NCBI RefSeq assembly: GCF_002262875.1
Contig: NZ_NKYE01000013.1
Span: 62,001 to 126,000 of the forward strand
Reading direction: 5' to 3'
Source: Amycolatopsis antarctica
GTDB taxonomy: Bacteria > Actinomycetota > Actinomycetes > Mycobacteriales > Pseudonocardiaceae
DNA length: 64,000 nt
A program made the position numbers and the translations under genes. This document shows positions 31,262 to 39,439 of the stretch, one piece after another. Every line of letters begins with the position of its first letter. Position 1 is the first letter of the stretch. The notes beneath the pieces are model-generated. The model searched no databases and had not been told where the DNA came from. It saw only the letters and a list, made by a program, of their open reading frames with translations.

Positions 31262-32389
31262 TCAGCGAACGGCTTCCAGCGCGGTGTCCGGTTGGTCGGC
31301 GAACAGGCCGTCGATGCCGGTGGCCAGGTAGGCCGCGTACTCGGCGAACACGTCACCCCAGGCGGAGGGATCGTCCGAGGAACGCAGGTCGGCGGGCAGG
31401 AAGTTGTTCTCGTTGCGGAAGGTGTAGGGCACCACGGTCAGGTCCGCGGCGTGCGCGTCGGCGACCAGGCTGGTCGGCTCGCCGAGGTTGCCGGCCTCGT
31501 CCAGCGCGACGACCTGCGCCTTCTCCGGGCCGAGGATGTCGGCGTACCCCGCGACCTCGGCGAGTCCCGCCGGGGTCACCAGGTCGGCGTAGGTGCGCGG
31601 ATCGCCCGCCGCGACGAAGTCGGCCGGTGCGCCCGTGGCCGAGGTGAGCTGCACCAGTCGCACCTTCAGCTTCCGGTCCAGCGCCTTGAGGTTCGCCACC
31701 TCGAAGGACTGGACGATCACCGGCGCGTTCCGCTTGTCCAGCCGGTTGCGCTTGAGCACGTCCACCAGCTTCGGCTCGGTCGGGTTGCCGATCTGGGTGA
31801 AGTACGTGGAGTGCTTGATCTCCGGATACGTGCCCAGTTCCCGGCGCAGTTCCTTGCCCAGTCGCCGGGTCAGGTCCAGGACCTCCTGGTACGTCGGGAT
31901 CTCGTACCGTCCGTTGTAGACGGTGTTGTCCGGCCGGATGTCCGGGATGCGCTCGATCGCGCGCAGCGTCTTCAGTTCGGCGAGGGTGAAGTCCTCGGTG
32001 AACCAGCCGGTCAGCTCGACGCCGTCGATCGTCTTGGTGGCCTTGCGGTCGGCGAACTCGGGGTGCTCGGCGACGTCGGTGGTGGTGCCGATCTCGTTCT
32101 CGTGCCGGGCGACGAGCTGTCCGTCCTTTGTGGGCACCAGGTCGACGTCGACCCAGTCGACGCCCTGGCGGTAGGCGAGTTCGTAGGCGGCGAGGGTGTG
32201 CTCCGGGCGGTAGCCGGAGGCGCCGCGGTGGCCGACGATCACCGGGCCATGGTGCCCGTTCGCCGAGACGCCCGCCTCCCGGTCCCCGGCGGTGGTGTTC
32301 CCGGTGGCGGCGGCCGGGCCGGTGCCCGCGACGACGCCGAGCACGGCGAGCCCGGACAGGGTGAGTACGGCGAGACGACTGCGCGCCAT
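31262..32389 (-). CDS. Secreted glycerophosphodiester phosphodiesterase (GlpQ-like)
   Basis: A 375-residue exported enzyme hydrolysing glycerophosphodiesters to glycerol-3-phosphate and an alcohol. The signal peptide is MARSRLAVLTLSGLAVLGVV with cleavage after PAAA. The catalytic core is IVGHRGASGYRPEHTLAAYE (His, Arg, Glu) followed by VDWVDVDLVPTKDGQLVARH with its metal and second His sites. The C-terminal part holds EIKHSTY and GLFADQPD. This is the long periplasmic-type form. AGGAGG precedes the ATG. It probably supplies phosphate and glycerol from lipid headgroups or teichoic-type polymers. Confidence 0.95.
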   Translation of the reverse strand: MARSRLAVLTLSGLAVLGVVAGTGPAAATGNTTAGDREAGVSANGHHGPVIVGHRGASGYRPEHTLAAYELAYRQGVDWVDVDLVPTKDGQLVARHENEIGTTTDVAEHPEFADRKATKTIDGVELTGWFTEDFTLAELKTLRAIERIPDIRPDNTVYNGRYEIPTYQEVLDLTRRLGKELRRELGTYPEIKHSTYFTQIGNPTEPKLVDVLKRNRLDKRNAPVIVQSFEVANLKALDRKLKVRLVQLTSATGAPADFVAAGDPRTYADLVTPAGLAEVAGYADILGPEKAQVVALDEAGNLGEPTSLVADAHAADLTVVPYTFRNENNFLPADLRSSDDPSAWGDVFAEYAAYLATGIDGLFADQPDTALEAVR

Positions 32390-32642
32390 GGACGACCTCC
32401 TAGGGACTGGGTGTACGCGCAACCTTCACCACCCCCGCGTCCGCCCGGCGACTCCCGGAGGGCCGCGGGCCGACGACCGGGTGAACGCCGCGTGGACCGC
32501 CTGTGAGCGTCGTCACCGTAGCCCGATCCCGGGCGTCCGGCTTCCCCCGTTCGGACCTGCCACCCCGCTCACGCCCGCCACCCGGACGGGTCACGCGCCC
32601 TGGGCGACGGGGGAAGCCCGCGTCCCGGTTACGCTTTCCTGC

Positions 32643-33917
32643 GTGCGCGTCCTGGTAATCGGGTCCGGTGCCCGTGAACATGCCCTCGTCCTCGCAGCCT
32701 CGGAGGACCCCACCGTCACCGCGATCGGTTGTGCTCCCGGCAATGCCGGGATCGCCGCCGTCGCCGAGCCGCTCGGGGTGGACGCCGTCGACCCCGCCGC
32801 CGTCGCCGCGCTCGCCACGAGCTGGAAGGCCGACCTGGTCGTCGTCGGCCCGGAGGTCCCGCTGGTCGCCGGCGTCGCCGACGCCGTGCGCGCCGCCGGT
32901 GTCCCGTGCTTCGGGCCGTCCGCCTCGGCCGCCCGCATCGAGGGCTCCAAGACCTTCGCCAAGGACGTGATGGCCGCGGCCGGTGTGCGCACCGCCCGCA
33001 GCGAGACCGTGGACAACCCCGCCCACCTGGACGCGGCACTGGCCCGCTTCGGCCCCACCTGGGTGGTCAAGGACGACGGGCTGGCCGCCGGCAAGGGCGT
33101 CGTCGTCACCACCGACTACGACGCCGCCCGCAAACACGCGATCATGCTGCTCGACGGCGGGCACCCGGTGTTGCTGGAGTCCTTCCTGGACGGTCCGGAG
33201 GCCTCGCTGTTCTGCCTGGTCGACGGTGCCACGGTGGTACCGCTGCTGCCCGCGCAGGACTTCAAGCGGGTCGGCGACGGCGACTGCGGGCCGAACACCG
33301 GCGGGATGGGCGCCTACGCCCCGCTGCCGTGGGCACCCGCCGACCTGGCCGAGGAGATCGTCCGCGAGGTGGTGCGCCCGGTGGCCGAGGAACTGGTCGC
33401 CAGGGACGCCTCGTTCACCGGCCTGCTCTACGCCGGGCTGGCGCTGACCTCCGAAGGCGTTCAGGTCATCGAGTTCAACTGCCGCTTCGGCGACCCGGAG
33501 ACCCAGGTCGTGCTGGCGCTGCTGCGCACCCCGCTGGCCGGGCTGCTGCTGGCCACCGCGAACGGCACGCTCGCCGAGCAGCCCGCCCTGGACTGGGCGG
33601 ACGGCGCGGCGGTCACCGTCGTCGTGGCCGCCGACGGCTACCCCGGCAAGCCGCACACCGGCGACGTGATCACCGGCGGCGACAGCGAGGGCGTGCTGCA
33701 CGCGGGCACCCGGCGGCGGGACGACGGCGCCGTGGTCTCCAGCGGCGGACGGGTGCTGTCGGTGGTGGGCACCGGCCCGGATCTCGCCGCCGCCCGCGAG
33801 GAGGCCTACGCCCGCGTGGCGAGGGTGCACCTGGCCGGGGCGCACCACCGCACCGACATCGCACTGCGAGCCGTCGACGGCGAGGTGGCCGTACCGGTCG
33901 CGGCACGGGTCCCGTAA
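32643..33917 (+). CDS. purD: Phosphoribosylamine-glycine ligase (GAR synthetase)
   Basis: ATP-grasp enzyme (424 aa) of de novo purine synthesis joining phosphoribosylamine and glycine. It starts MRVLVIGSGAREHAL from a GTG. The ATP-grasp parts are GSKTFAKDVMAAAGV, VVKDDGLAAGKGVVV and the metal-binding IEFNCRFGDPETQ. The substrate loop GPNTGGMGAYAP is present. The C-terminal domain includes VVVAADGYPGKPHTGD. All motifs are intact. It directly precedes the type VII substrate cluster, with no obvious link in function. Confidence 0.98.
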   Translation: MRVLVIGSGAREHALVLAASEDPTVTAIGCAPGNAGIAAVAEPLGVDAVDPAAVAALATSWKADLVVVGPEVPLVAGVADAVRAAGVPCFGPSASAARIEGSKTFAKDVMAAAGVRTARSETVDNPAHLDAALARFGPTWVVKDDGLAAGKGVVVTTDYDAARKHAIMLLDGGHPVLLESFLDGPEASLFCLVDGATVVPLLPAQDFKRVGDGDCGPNTGGMGAYAPLPWAPADLAEEIVREVVRPVAEELVARDASFTGLLYAGLALTSEGVQVIEFNCRFGDPETQVVLALLRTPLAGLLLATANGTLAEQPALDWADGAAVTVVVAADGYPGKPHTGDVITGGDSEGVLHAGTRRRDDGAVVSSGGRVLSVVGTGPDLAAAREEAYARVARVHLAGAHHRTDIALRAVDGEVAVPVAARVP

Positions 33918-34048
33918 ACCCGCGCGGATCCGGCGGAACCGGCGGCCACGTTTCTTCGTCGAAGTTCAGCCTGTCGTCACATCAGCGTTGGTAGCCTGCG
34001 ATGTGACACGGGCCGGCTACCGACCGTAGGTGTGGGGGTGTGCAGCAC

Positions 34049-34513
34049 ATGGCAGACGACACGGGGTCCCGTGGCGGCCAGGATAGTTTTCGGGCACCGG
34101 GGGCCGTTGTCGCCGACAACGCCCTGTACACGCCGCCCGCGCCGGTCTCGGCGCTGGCGGGCAGCGTGCCGGGCGTACCCGGCGCGGTCGACATCGAGGT
34201 GGAGCCGGAGCGGGTCGCCGCCGTCGCCAAGGTGATCGAGGACCAGGCGAACGCGCTGCACGAGAAGCTGCGCAACCAGCTCGGCCACCTGCACATCGAC
34301 GCCCCGTCCGAGGACGTGGTGAGTACACACGCGATCGAGGCGTGGAACAAGATCGTCTCCGACGGCGAGGACTCGTACGAGCAGCGCGTCCGGGCGTACG
34401 TCACCGGCCTGCGCGAGCTCGCCCAGCAGCTCCGTGGCGCGGGCGAGCAGTACACGGACGGCGAGCAGGACAGGGCCGACAGCCTCGGGGACCGCGGTGT
34501 CTACCACGTCTGA
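34049..34513 (+). CDS. PE-like type VII secretion substrate
   Basis: A 154-residue, mostly helical protein without a Sec signal. Residues 50-140 can form a helix hairpin (VEPERVAAVAKVIEDQANAL, then AIEAWNKIVSDGEDSYEQRV and YVTGLRELAQQLRGAGEQ). After the second helix comes YTDGE, which fits the type VII export motif YxxxD/E. The gene lies upstream of a lipoprotein, a PPE-like protein and an EspG chaperone, so it probably is the PE-type partner exported together with the PPE-like protein. The start may be this ATG or a GTG 9 bp upstream. Confidence 0.72.
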   Translation: MADDTGSRGGQDSFRAPGAVVADNALYTPPAPVSALAGSVPGVPGAVDIEVEPERVAAVAKVIEDQANALHEKLRNQLGHLHIDAPSEDVVSTHAIEAWNKIVSDGEDSYEQRVRAYVTGLRELAQQLRGAGEQYTDGEQDRADSLGDRGVYHV

Positions 34514-35108
34514 CGTGGCCGTCCGCGCCGCCGCGACGGCGGCCGTACTGGTCGCCCTGACCGGTTGCTCGGCGAACGAACCCGGCATCGCCACGCCGGA
34601 CCGGGCCGGCATGACCGCCGCCTCCCGGCAGGCCGAGGCGGGACAGCTTCCGCCGCGTACCGAGGAGGTTCGCGTCGACGGGGTCGATCCGTGCACCCTG
34701 CTCACCGAGCCGCAGCTCGACGAGCTGAAGGTGAACAGCAAACCGCGTCTGGACGCCGAGCCGCGCGAGGGGCCGACCTGCGCCTTCGACGTCGACCTGA
34801 CCGAGCCGTACTACTCCTACGCCGTCGAGCTGATCGCCACGGCGGATCTGGAAGCCTGGGTCACCGGCGACCGGTTCAAGTCGAGCATGACCCGCGAGCC
34901 CCTCGACGTGGGCGGCTTCCCCGCCATCGACCACTACCGCGCGGGCGAGGCGCCCGCCGACTGCGAGACGCTGGTCGCCCTCGCCCCGGGGCAGACGATG
35001 CGCGTGCAGATGTACCCGTTGACGCAGAAGGTCTTCGACCAGGGGCAGCTCTGCGACATGTCCGAGCGGGTGGCCACGCTCGCCGTGGCGAACCTGCAGG
35101 CAAAGTGA
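34497..35108 (+). CDS. DUF3558 lipoprotein
   Basis: A 203-residue exported lipoprotein. The hydrophobic segment AVRAAATAAVLVALTGCS ends in a lipobox (LTGC), giving a membrane-anchored extracellular protein. The DUF3558 pattern follows: VDPCTLLTEPQLDELKV, PTCAFDVDL, LDVGGFPAIDHY and CETLVALAPGQTMRV with paired Cys. The GTG at 34497 has GGGGA before it and overlaps the upstream gene. A GTG at 34515 would also keep the signal. The gene lies 9 bp before the PPE-like gene, in an operon with it. Confidence 0.85.
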   Translation: MSTTSDVAVRAAATAAVLVALTGCSANEPGIATPDRAGMTAASRQAEAGQLPPRTEEVRVDGVDPCTLLTEPQLDELKVNSKPRLDAEPREGPTCAFDVDLTEPYYSYAVELIATADLEAWVTGDRFKSSMTREPLDVGGFPAIDHYRAGEAPADCETLVALAPGQTMRVQMYPLTQKVFDQGQLCDMSERVATLAVANLQAK

Positions 35109-35117
35109 GGAGTGGAC

Positions 35118-36902
35118 ATGGACGGCTCCGAAGTGAGTGACGTCGACCTGAGTGCCGAGGTGGAGCGCATCCGCAACCACCGCTTCGACGGTTACGCCGA
35201 CGGCACGCTCGCCGACGAGATCGACAGCTTCCGCGCGGGCGTCGGCACGGCCGGCCTTGGCGAGGCGGTCGACGCGCTGCGCGCCGTAGCCGCCGAACTC
35301 GCCCGCACCGACGCGACGCTGCGCGAGGAACTGGGCAAGCTGGGCGTCGAGTGGCAGAGCGACGCCGGGCAACAGGCAGGCGCCCGGATCGACGAGAAGG
35401 CCCGTTTCTCCGACGAGGCGAACCAGAAGGTGAACCGGTCGGCCGAGATGATCTTCGCGCAGGGCGAGGCGTTCAACCGGACGCTGCACAAACTGCCGGA
35501 CTCGCACACCCTGCGCGCCGGTTCCGGCGGCCTCACCCTCGGCGACTCGCTGGCCAGTCTGATCGGTTTCGAGACCGACCACTCGAAGGCCGTCGGGCAG
35601 GCCCGTGAAGCGCGGCAGCAGGCCGTCGACGCGCTGAACGGGTACGCCGTCGACAGCGGCGAGAACCTGGCCGGGATCGAGTCGATCTCGCAGCCGGACA
35701 GCGTGCAGAACGCCTCGTACGGCGGCGCCCCGGGCAGCGGCGTCGATCCCGTCATGGGCGCCGCGTTCACCGAGTCGCAGGCCCCCGGTGACACCCGCCC
35801 TTCGGCCGGTGCACCGCTCGCACCCGGTTCGCCGCCGCCGGTCCCCCTGCCCACGACGTCCAGCGGTGCCGGTTACCACCCGCCTGCCCCGCAGTACGTG
35901 GCCCCGGTGGCACCCGGAAGGGCGACCGGTTCGGAGCACTCCGCACCCGGACGTACCGCGCCCAGCGGTACGTCTCCCAGCTCGCTGCCCGCCCACGCTC
36001 CGTCCCCGGCTCCGGTCGCCGGGGTCGTCGGCAGCGTGCGCCCCGCACCCGGCCACTCCTCCGGTCACGGCCCTACTCCCGGCGTTCCGGTTGCCCCCAA
36101 TGCTCCGCAGCCGGGCGCGGTACCGCCGTCCCATGGCGGGCCGGCGCCGGTCGGTGGCGTCGTCGGCGGCGGTTCCGGCAACGGCGGCGCCCCCGCGGGA
36201 CGGCCGGGTGGTGTGCCGGGAGGCTTCGGCACGCCCGGTGGTGGACCGCCCGTTCCCGGTGGCACACAAGGACTTCCTGGCAAGGCCGGGTTCTCTGCCG
36301 CGCCGGAGCAGCCGGGCGGGCGATCCCCGTCCGCGCCCGGCGTCCCGGTCACCCCGGGCTCGCCGGGCGGTTCCGGCGGCGGTGGCGGGAACGCCCCGGT
36401 GCAGGGTTCCCCGGTGCAGGGCTCCGGGCCGTCCGAAGGCCCGCTCGGCAAGGGGTCGATGACGGGCTCCGGCACGCCGTCTCCCGGCGGCTCCGCGCCG
36501 CAGCCACCGCCCGCGGTGACGCCGAAGATGGCGGCAGGCGGCACCGGACTCGGTATGGGTGCCGCGGCGATGGCCGCCGGTGCCGCCGGCGGGGCCACCG
36601 CCGGGTTCGGCGGCGGCGACCAGGAACGCGCCAACCGCTCCCAGCGGGGCGGCACCCGGCCGTTGCCGATGGGCGCCCTGCCGGACGAGCAGGCCAGCAC
36701 CCGCAACGCCGAGTCGGTCCGCGCCAAGCAGGGCAAGCCGCAGTCGGCCTTCCTGGAACGCGCGGCGCAGCAGAACGCCCCGGACGAGGAGGACGCCGAA
36801 CACGTGCGCAGGTACGGCATCGACGACGCCGACCTGTTCAACGACCGGCGCATGGTCTCGCCCGAGGTGCTCGGCCACGACGACGACTCCGAACGGGCCT
36901 GA
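35118..36902 (+). CDS. PPE/WXG-like type VII substrate with long Pro/Gly-rich tail
   Basis: A 594-residue protein without a Sec signal. The N-terminal 200 residues are helical, with a WXG-like turn (KLGVEWQSDAGQQAG) between helices and a second hairpin (AVGQAREARQQAVDALNGYA). Residues 220-500 are low-complexity Pro/Gly/Ser (for example GGGSGNGGAPAGRPGGVPGG). A conserved-looking charged C-terminus follows (LERAAQQNAPDEEDAEHVRR, then YGIDDADLFNDRRMVSPEVL). AGGAG is 5 bp before the ATG. It is followed by an EspG gene, the chaperone that binds PPE proteins in mycobacteria, supporting a PPE-like role. Confidence 0.78.
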   Translation: MDGSEVSDVDLSAEVERIRNHRFDGYADGTLADEIDSFRAGVGTAGLGEAVDALRAVAAELARTDATLREELGKLGVEWQSDAGQQAGARIDEKARFSDEANQKVNRSAEMIFAQGEAFNRTLHKLPDSHTLRAGSGGLTLGDSLASLIGFETDHSKAVGQAREARQQAVDALNGYAVDSGENLAGIESISQPDSVQNASYGGAPGSGVDPVMGAAFTESQAPGDTRPSAGAPLAPGSPPPVPLPTTSSGAGYHPPAPQYVAPVAPGRATGSEHSAPGRTAPSGTSPSSLPAHAPSPAPVAGVVGSVRPAPGHSSGHGPTPGVPVAPNAPQPGAVPPSHGGPAPVGGVVGGGSGNGGAPAGRPGGVPGGFGTPGGGPPVPGGTQGLPGKAGFSAAPEQPGGRSPSAPGVPVTPGSPGGSGGGGGNAPVQGSPVQGSGPSEGPLGKGSMTGSGTPSPGGSAPQPPPAVTPKMAAGGTGLGMGAAAMAAGAAGGATAGFGGGDQERANRSQRGGTRPLPMGALPDEQASTRNAESVRAKQGKPQSAFLERAAQQNAPDEEDAEHVRRYGIDDADLFNDRRMVSPEVLGHDDDSERA

Positions 36903-36917
36903 GGGGTACACCTGCTG

Positions 36918-37691
36918 ATGGGGTCGCCGAACGGCAGCATCGTGCTGTCCCTGCTCGAGTTCGACATGCTCTGGGAGACCGAGCGGCTGCCTGCCCGCCC
37001 CCCGGCGCTGGAGGTACCGAGCCCGGGGACGACGCACACCGAGCGGGCGGACCTGGTGGCGAAGGCGTGGGACTCGCTGGCCGCTCGCGGGCTTGCTCGC
37101 GGGCACCGTGCCTCCGGTGAACTGGTCGACATGCTCAACCTGTTCGCCGGGCCGAAGGTGGCCGTCGACGTGTGGATGTGGGCCGACCGGGAGATCAAGG
37201 GCCTGGCGGTCGGCGTCGGCGGGCAGGCCCTGCTCGGCGTCGTCGACGGCGACGAAGTGTGGCTGATCCCCGCCGCCCCGGACTCGCTCGCCGAGGCCGT
37301 CGTCTCGGTCACCGGCGAACTTCGCCCTGGCGTCGGCCGTTCGGTGAGCATCCCGCACGGCGTTCTCGTCGAGGCCGACGCCGAGGCGAGGGGTGACGCC
37401 AAGGCACTGGTGACGGCGCTGGAGGACCGTGGCGTGGTGCTGTGGCAGGCGCAGGAGATCGCCGGGATGCTCTTCGGCATGACGGCGCGTGGCCAGTTCG
37501 GCGCGCAGCGGTCCACACGGGACGGTTCCGTCCGGCGTGCCGACCGGGTGGTCGCCTTCCACGACACCGACGCCGGGCGCTACCTGTTCCAGCTCGGCCG
37601 TGGTGCCGACCGGCAGGCCTGGGCCACCGTCGCCCCGGCCGACAACCAGCTCCTCGCGCAGCGGGTACGGGAACTCGTCGACGAGGTGTGA
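36918..37691 (+). CDS. EspG family type VII secretion chaperone
   Basis: A 257-residue cytosolic chaperone of the ESX secretion-associated EspG family. The N-terminal strand IVLSLLEFDMLWETERL, the central VDVWMWADREIKGLAVGVGG beta-sheet, the internal repeat-like half with WQAQEIAGMLFGMTARGQFG and the strand YLFQLGRGADRQAWATVAPA are typical. In mycobacteria EspG binds the helical tip of PPE proteins and keeps PE-PPE pairs soluble for export. It lies 15 bp after the PPE-like gene, its likely client. Confidence 0.88.
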   Translation: MGSPNGSIVLSLLEFDMLWETERLPARPPALEVPSPGTTHTERADLVAKAWDSLAARGLARGHRASGELVDMLNLFAGPKVAVDVWMWADREIKGLAVGVGGQALLGVVDGDEVWLIPAAPDSLAEAVVSVTGELRPGVGRSVSIPHGVLVEADAEARGDAKALVTALEDRGVVLWQAQEIAGMLFGMTARGQFGAQRSTRDGSVRRADRVVAFHDTDAGRYLFQLGRGADRQAWATVAPADNQLLAQRVRELVDEV

Positions 37692-37820
37692 GCCTCGGCG
37701 TCCGCCGGGGGAACCTCGCGCGGCAGCGCCCACGCCGGGTGGCCGAAGTCTTACAGTGTGCTGGGGAACCGCCTCGGCGCGCACAGCGTCCGACGGGCGG
37801 ATGCGTGTTCGCAAGAGGGG

Positions 37821-38171
37821 ATGACGACCGTGCCTGTGTACGACCCGGAATCGATGGGCATCGCCGCTGGTCAGGTGGAGAAGATCCTGGAGCGGATCGA
37901 GGAGACCAAGCGGAAGATGACGCCGATGGAGGGGGAGAACCCGTTCGGCAGCATGACGCCGCCGGAGGGCAGCCAGACCGGCGGGTCCGAGGGGGCGAAG
38001 GGCGCGGTCGGCTCGTTCCAGAACGGGATGAACTCCGAGTTCGACGCCGCCGCCGGGCACATGACGGCGGCGAGCGACTTCCTGCGCCGGGCGGCCGGAC
38101 TGCTCCAGGAGACCGAGCAGGTGCACATGGACAACCTGACGGTCCACTACGACAGGCAGGACAAGGCGTGA
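37821..38171 (+). CDS. EspC-like small type VII substrate
   Basis: A 116-residue helical protein without a Sec signal, beginning MTTVPVYDPESMGIAAGQVE. Two helical regions flank a Gly/Ser-rich stretch (residues 40-60), and the second (FDAAAGHMTAASDFLRRAAG, LLQETEQVHMDN) leads to a C-terminal YDRQD, a YxxxD type VII export motif only five residues from the end. The plan resembles EspC/PF10824 proteins, but the assignment is by architecture. It lies 34 bp before the WXG-transglycosylase gene and may form its export partner. Confidence 0.72.
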   Translation: MTTVPVYDPESMGIAAGQVEKILERIEETKRKMTPMEGENPFGSMTPPEGSQTGGSEGAKGAVGSFQNGMNSEFDAAAGHMTAASDFLRRAAGLLQETEQVHMDNLTVHYDRQDKA

Positions 38172-38205
38172 GAGCGTCGCGCGCCGCGGGCGAGGGGGCG
38201 GGAAC

Positions 38206-39360
38206 ATGAGCCTGGGGATGCCGCCGGAGTGGCAGGGTGTCACCGAGAAGGCCGATCAGGTCGCGAAGGTCGACCCGGCGAAGATCCAGACCGCGGCCGA
38301 CCAGTTCCGGGCCGCCTCGGACGGTGCGGGCGACCAGTCCGCCGAGCTGAACAACGCGACCGCCGCCCTGCACGAGGGCATCTGGGACGGTCCGGCGTCG
38401 CAGGAGTTCTTCGGCTACGTCGAGCAGGTAAAGCAGGCGGGATCGAAGGTTCAGCAGCGGCTCGGCGAGGTGTCCGACGAGCTGGCCGCCCTGCAGGAGC
38501 AGTTGCAGAGCATCCGCGACCAGGTCAACTCCATCAAGTCGGACGCCGAATCGCAGATCAACACCAGGAACCAGGAGGCCGAGGCGGCCGCCGCCGAGGC
38601 GCGGCGGCTGGCAGACGAGGGCACGCCCGGCCCGGTGCCCGCGGAGACGATCCTCGCCGACGCGAAGACGGCGACCAGCGAGATCGCGAAGGGCGCCGAC
38701 GAGCAGATCAAGGGCCTGCTGACCCAGGCCGACGACGCCGTCCGCAAGGCCCAGGACCTGATGAAGCAGGACCTGGATGGCGGTTACGCCTCGGTTCCGG
38801 CACCGGGCGGCAACGGTTCCCCGCCCGGCCGCACCGGCGGTCTCGACGGCGGTTCCGGTTCCTCGGGCGGCGGTGGTTCCTCGGGCGGTGGTGGTTCCTC
38901 CGGTGGTGGCGGTTCGTCCGGCGGCGGTGGGGGTTCCGGCGACGGAGGTGGCGGTGGCGGTCTCGGTTCCAGTGGCGGCCCGCCGTCCAGTGGCCCACCC
39001 CCCGGCAACGTCGACTCGTGGATCCGTGAGGCGATCAAGATCCTGCAGGAGAACGGGATTCCGGTCACCGAGGACAACATCGACGAGATCTGGACGATCA
39101 TCGAGAAGGAGTCCGGCGGCGATCCGCACGCGCTGAACGACTGGGATTCCAACGCCGCGAAGGGCACCCCGTCCAAGGGCCTGATGCAGTGCATCGACCC
39201 GACCTTCGACGCGCACAAGCTGCCCGGCCACGACGACATCTACAACCCGGTCGACAACATCATCGCCGGTGTCCGGTACACCTTCGACCGCTACGGCGGC
39301 TTCGAGGGACACCCCGGTCTGAAGGCGATGTCCGGCGGTGGCGGTTACCAGGGTTACTGA
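38206..39360 (+). CDS. WXG-domain protein fused to lytic transglycosylase
   Basis: A 384-residue protein with no Sec signal. Residues 20-100 are a WXG100-like helix-turn-helix with W60-D61-G62 at the turn (HEGIWDGPASQEFF). Residues 100-195 form a coiled-coil-rich segment. Residues 205-270 are a Gly/Ser linker of repeated SSGGGG units. Residues 275-380 are a soluble lytic transglycosylase domain with the catalytic Glu (IIEKESGGDP, E302), WDSNAAKGTPSKGLMQ and YNPVDNIIAGVRY. It should be exported by a type VII system and cleave peptidoglycan in the wall, either for remodelling or as an effector. Confidence 0.88.
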   Translation: MSLGMPPEWQGVTEKADQVAKVDPAKIQTAADQFRAASDGAGDQSAELNNATAALHEGIWDGPASQEFFGYVEQVKQAGSKVQQRLGEVSDELAALQEQLQSIRDQVNSIKSDAESQINTRNQEAEAAAAEARRLADEGTPGPVPAETILADAKTATSEIAKGADEQIKGLLTQADDAVRKAQDLMKQDLDGGYASVPAPGGNGSPPGRTGGLDGGSGSSGGGGSSGGGGSSGGGGSSGGGGGSGDGGGGGGLGSSGGPPSSGPPPGNVDSWIREAIKILQENGIPVTEDNIDEIWTIIEKESGGDPHALNDWDSNAAKGTPSKGLMQCIDPTFDAHKLPGHDDIYNPVDNIIAGVRYTFDRYGGFEGHPGLKAMSGGGGYQGY

Positions 39361-39439
39361 GCCGGCCCGCTGACGGCGTGCCGGTGGCCGCTGTCGCGGC
39401 GGTCGGTATTGCGGCGTCGGCCGGACCTACCCTGGGCGC

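Noticed and set aside
34401..38243. 1280-codon open frame on the minus strand opposite the type VII cluster
   Set aside because: It is a high-GC antisense shadow of four well-supported plus-strand genes. Its translation is low-complexity and Arg/Gly/Val-rich with no domain.
38870..38950. Tandem GGTGGTTCC-type DNA repeats
   Set aside because: They encode the Gly/Ser linker of the WXG-transglycosylase, so are explained by the protein.
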